Source: Actinomycetota bacterium
GTDB taxonomy: Bacteria > Actinomycetota > Thermoleophilia > Miltoncostaeales > Miltoncostaeaceae
NCBI GenBank assembly: GCA_947475125.1
Contig: CANJMX010000028.1
Location: 1 to 13,832 of the forward strand
Direction of reading: 5' to 3'
Length of the DNA: 13,832 bases
The notes under the pieces were generated by a model. It was not told where the DNA came from. It did not search any database and saw only the letters and a program-made list of their open reading frames with translations. A program made the position numbers and the translations under genes. Shown here piece after piece: positions 12,071 through 13,832 of this stretch; positions within the stretch are counted from its first letter, which is position 1, and each line of letters opens with the position of its first letter.

Positions 12071-12861
12071 CGCGCGATGGCGACGACCTCACCGGCCGTC
12101 GCCTGCACCCGCTCCTCGGCACTGCCCCCGTTCACGGCCAGCGACACCAGGCCATGACTGTCGACGTAGGCCAGCAGCCCGCCCCGGGGCACGTCGGCAA
12201 ATGTGCGCCCCAGCGTGCCCCGGCTGCGCAGAGCGGTACTGATCGCCCAGATGCGCTCGCCTGCCACCAGCCCCGCCGCCATCAGATGCTCCCAGGTGGC
12301 CCACAGGGCAAGGTTGCCAAAGCGATCGACTCCCGCCACAAGGGCGTCCATCTGGCCGTTGACAGTGTTGGGCTCGGGCAGGTGCGGGCGCTCGATCGTG
12401 GTCAGGTCCACCTCGGGCCCGAGCGCGCTCAGTGGCACTCCACTCACCAGATGCGCAGCGGCCGGGGCAAAGATATCGCGACCGTGAAAGGTGGCCGAGA
12501 CCGGTCGCCGCATATGGTCCTCCGAGGTGATCTCCACAGCGCGTACCGCCTGCAGGCGGTCGGCGGCCAGCCCCAGCAGCCCGTTGTCGGGGCCCACAAC
12601 AACCCTGCCCCACTCGGTTTCCAAAGCGATGGCACGACGGGCGGTTCCCACACCGGGATCCACCACGGCGATGGTCACCGAACCCTGGGGCATCACTCGC
12701 ACCAGCCGTTCCACAAGCACCGCACCCCAGCGCACATCACCCGCGGGCACGTCGTGGGCCAGATCAATGCGTGCGACATCGGGCGCAATCGCGGCCGCCA
12801 CTGCGTGGAGCGCACCCACATGCTCAGTTTGCGGGCCGTAGTCGGTCAGGAACCCGAGCAT
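12061..12861 (-). CDS. SAM hydroxide adenosyltransferase (DUF62 family)
   Basis: Hydrolyses S-adenosylmethionine to adenosine and methionine; the same fold gives the fluorinase and chlorinase. The 266 residues show the family marks FLTDYG (4-9), VVDPGVGTARR (66-76), PDNGLL (91-96) and TFHGRDIFAPAAAHL (from 124). The Asp-Arg-His triad described for archaeal DUF62 proteins is present as D68, R75 and H126. This favours the hydrolase over a halogenase, although I cannot align the halide-binding loop without a search. The ATG lies 12 bp after the cobA-hemD stop, with GAGG about 10 nt upstream, so the two genes are probably co-transcribed. The neighbour consumes SAM, which gives a possible metabolic link. 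The 3' end overlaps the glycosyltransferase gene. Confidence 0.92.
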   Translation of the reverse strand: MLGFLTDYGPQTEHVGALHAVAAAIAPDVARIDLAHDVPAGDVRWGAVLVERLVRVMPQGSVTIAVVDPGVGTARRAIALETEWGRVVVGPDNGLLGLAADRLQAVRAVEITSEDHMRRPVSATFHGRDIFAPAAAHLVSGVPLSALGPEVDLTTIERPHLPEPNTVNGQMDALVAGVDRFGNLALWATWEHLMAAGLVAGERIWAISTALRSRGTLGRTFADVPRGGLLAYVDSHGLVSLAVNGGSAEERVQATAGEVVAIARQS

Positions 12862-12873
12862 GCGCCCACCGCC

Positions 12874-13832
12874 TCAGTTGCGGCCGAGATCGACGAGCGC
12901 ATCGATGAGGCCGGGGATGTCGTGATGCGCGGCCTCGGCGGCCACAACGAGTCCGGCGCTTCGCACCGTGTCAGACGTCACGGGTCCAATCGACACCACG
13001 CGGGGGCCCGATGCCAGACGGGCGCGCTGGGCGTCGTCCAGCAGTGCCAGCGTGTTGGTCACCGTTGATGACGAGGTAAAGGTGATGATGTCCGCGTCCA
13101 GTGCAGCCTCGATCACGTCATCAGCCGGGCGCTCGGCGATGGTCTCGTACACGGCCACATCGCTCACGATGGCACCACGGGCGCGCAGCCCATCGGCAAT
13201 GACAGGCCGGGCGTCGGCTGCACGTGCGATGAGCACCCGGCGGCCCTCCACCGCAGTGGATGCCAGGGCCTCGAGTACCGCCTCACCCACAAACCGCTCG
13301 GGCACCACGTCGGCGCGGATGCCGTGCGCGGCCAGCGCGGCGGAGGTTGCGGCGCCCACGGCCACGATGATCTGATCGGCACGCAGCGACCGGGCATCGA
13401 GGCCGCGCTCGGTCATGCGCGCTGCCATCTGCTCCACCCCATTGGCGCTGGTGAAGATGATGATGTCGTGTGCGCCGATATCGGCCAGCGCCGCGTCCAA
13501 CTCGGGTGACCCCATGAGCGGTTCGATGCGGATGACAGGAAGCTGGATGACCCGGGCACCCATCAGATCGAGAGCGGCAGCCAGATCGCTGGCCTGGGCG
13601 CGGGCGCGGGTCACCACCACGGTCTTGCCGGCCAGAACCGGGCGACCGGCAGCGGCCAGGCCGGGCGCACGCGATACCACGTCGCCAAACACGAGGATGG
13701 CCGGGTTGCCGAGGCCCTCGTCCTCCACGCGCTGGGGCAGGGTCCCGAGCGTGGCCACCACGGTGCGCTGACGCGGCGTGGTGCCCCACTGGATGGCGGC
13801 TGCGGGCTGGTCGGCGGGGCGGCCGGCGGCGA
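12874..13832 (-). CDS. CobA-HemD fusion: SUMT C-terminus plus uroporphyrinogen-III synthase (5' end outside window)
   Basis: The reading frame is open to the right edge, so this is the C-terminal part of a longer protein. The first roughly 55 visible residues include IQWGTTPRQRTVV, followed by EGLGNPAILVFGDVV. That is the end of uroporphyrinogen-III C-methyltransferase, which uses two SAM to make precorrin-2. From LAGKTVVVTRAR (about 13630) onward a full HemD domain follows. It closes hydroxymethylbilane to uroporphyrinogen III; marks are IIIFTSANGVEQM, VAVGAATSAAL, RRVLIARAADARP, VAVYETI, ITFTSSSTV and VSIGPVTSDTVRSAGL. CobA-HemD fusions are common in Gram-positive bacteria. A GTG at 13761 is internal and not a real start. 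The SAM hydrolase gene follows 12 bp downstream. Confidence 0.93.
   Translation of the reverse strand, partial: AAGRPADQPAAAIQWGTTPRQRTVVATLGTLPQRVEDEGLGNPAILVFGDVVSRAPGLAAAGRPVLAGKTVVVTRARAQASDLAAALDLMGARVIQLPVIRIEPLMGSPELDAALADIGAHDIIIFTSANGVEQMAARMTERGLDARSLRADQIIVAVGAATSAALAAHGIRADVVPERFVGEAVLEALASTAVEGRRVLIARAADARPVIADGLRARGAIVSDVAVYETIAERPADDVIEAALDADIITFTSSSTVTNTLALLDDAQRARLASGPRVVSIGPVTSDTVRSAGLVVAAEAAHHDIPGLIDALVDLGRN

Noticed and set aside
12154..13068. 304-codon plus-strand frame opposite the SAM hydrolase and hemD
   Set aside because: It is antisense to conserved catalytic motifs and has shadow-like composition without a domain.
12874..13761. Stand-alone hemD beginning at GTG 13761
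   Set aside because: Codons from 13762 to the edge continue in frame with IQWGTTPRQRT, a SUMT signature, so the GTG is internal to a cobA-hemD fusion.

Overview
The window looks like chromosome of a GC-rich actinobacterium. The best clue is the collagen-like protein at 1111-1923. Its N-terminus (a hydrophobic anchor, then the segments KNSVGTAQLRNGSV and AKVKNHSLLAVDFKPGQL) is of a type I associate with Thermoleophilia (Solirubrobacterales and relatives). That placement is an inference, not a database result. Most genes are housekeeping. There is no integrase, transposase, phage gene or CRISPR array.

Layout. Positions 1-1923 hold two divergent serine tRNA genes, a 1-Cys peroxiredoxin behind a pair of palindromic boxes, and the collagen-like surface protein. 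From 6163 down to 1966 the minus strand carries pyrE, rsgA, a small protein with five near-identical tryptophan-rich repeats, a class I fructose-bisphosphate aldolase, a Nudix hydrolase and a YqfB-like ASCH protein. Positions 6287-6786 (plus) hold a stand-alone Nfu N-terminal domain protein overlapping a two-helix membrane protein. The convergent gap 6787-7270 holds a repeat array with a 17-bp phase that ends in a 49-nt palindrome. From 11121 down to 7271 the minus strand carries a response regulator, a histidine kinase and a secreted protein, joined by 4-nt overlaps, then an orphan TrpB2-type tryptophan synthase beta chain. tRNA-Phe and a family 2 glycosyltransferase follow on the plus strand (11187-12070). 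A SAM hydrolase and a truncated cobA-hemD fusion run on the minus strand to the right edge.

How the parts fit. PyrE makes OMP, RsgA matures the 30S subunit, the aldolase serves glycolysis and gluconeogenesis, and CobA-HemD sits at the uroporphyrinogen III branch point of heme, siroheme and cobalamin synthesis. CobA spends SAM, and the gene 12 bp downstream encodes a SAM-hydrolysing enzyme, so the pair may be linked through SAM.

The two items most likely to be undescribed are the repeat protein at 4163-4636 and the 17-bp-phased array at 6881-7198. The repeat protein has five copies of KKTGWEALDKWVGD on Pro/Ala linkers, plus a cationic C-terminal segment that keeps the same W-x2-L-x2-aromatic pattern. 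The array has eleven copies of a GGGGTCTGACCCC-like palindrome in four clusters. Smaller points are a probable CTG start for rsgA, the tandem GTG-N7-CAC boxes before the peroxiredoxin, and a secreted protein wired into a two-component operon.
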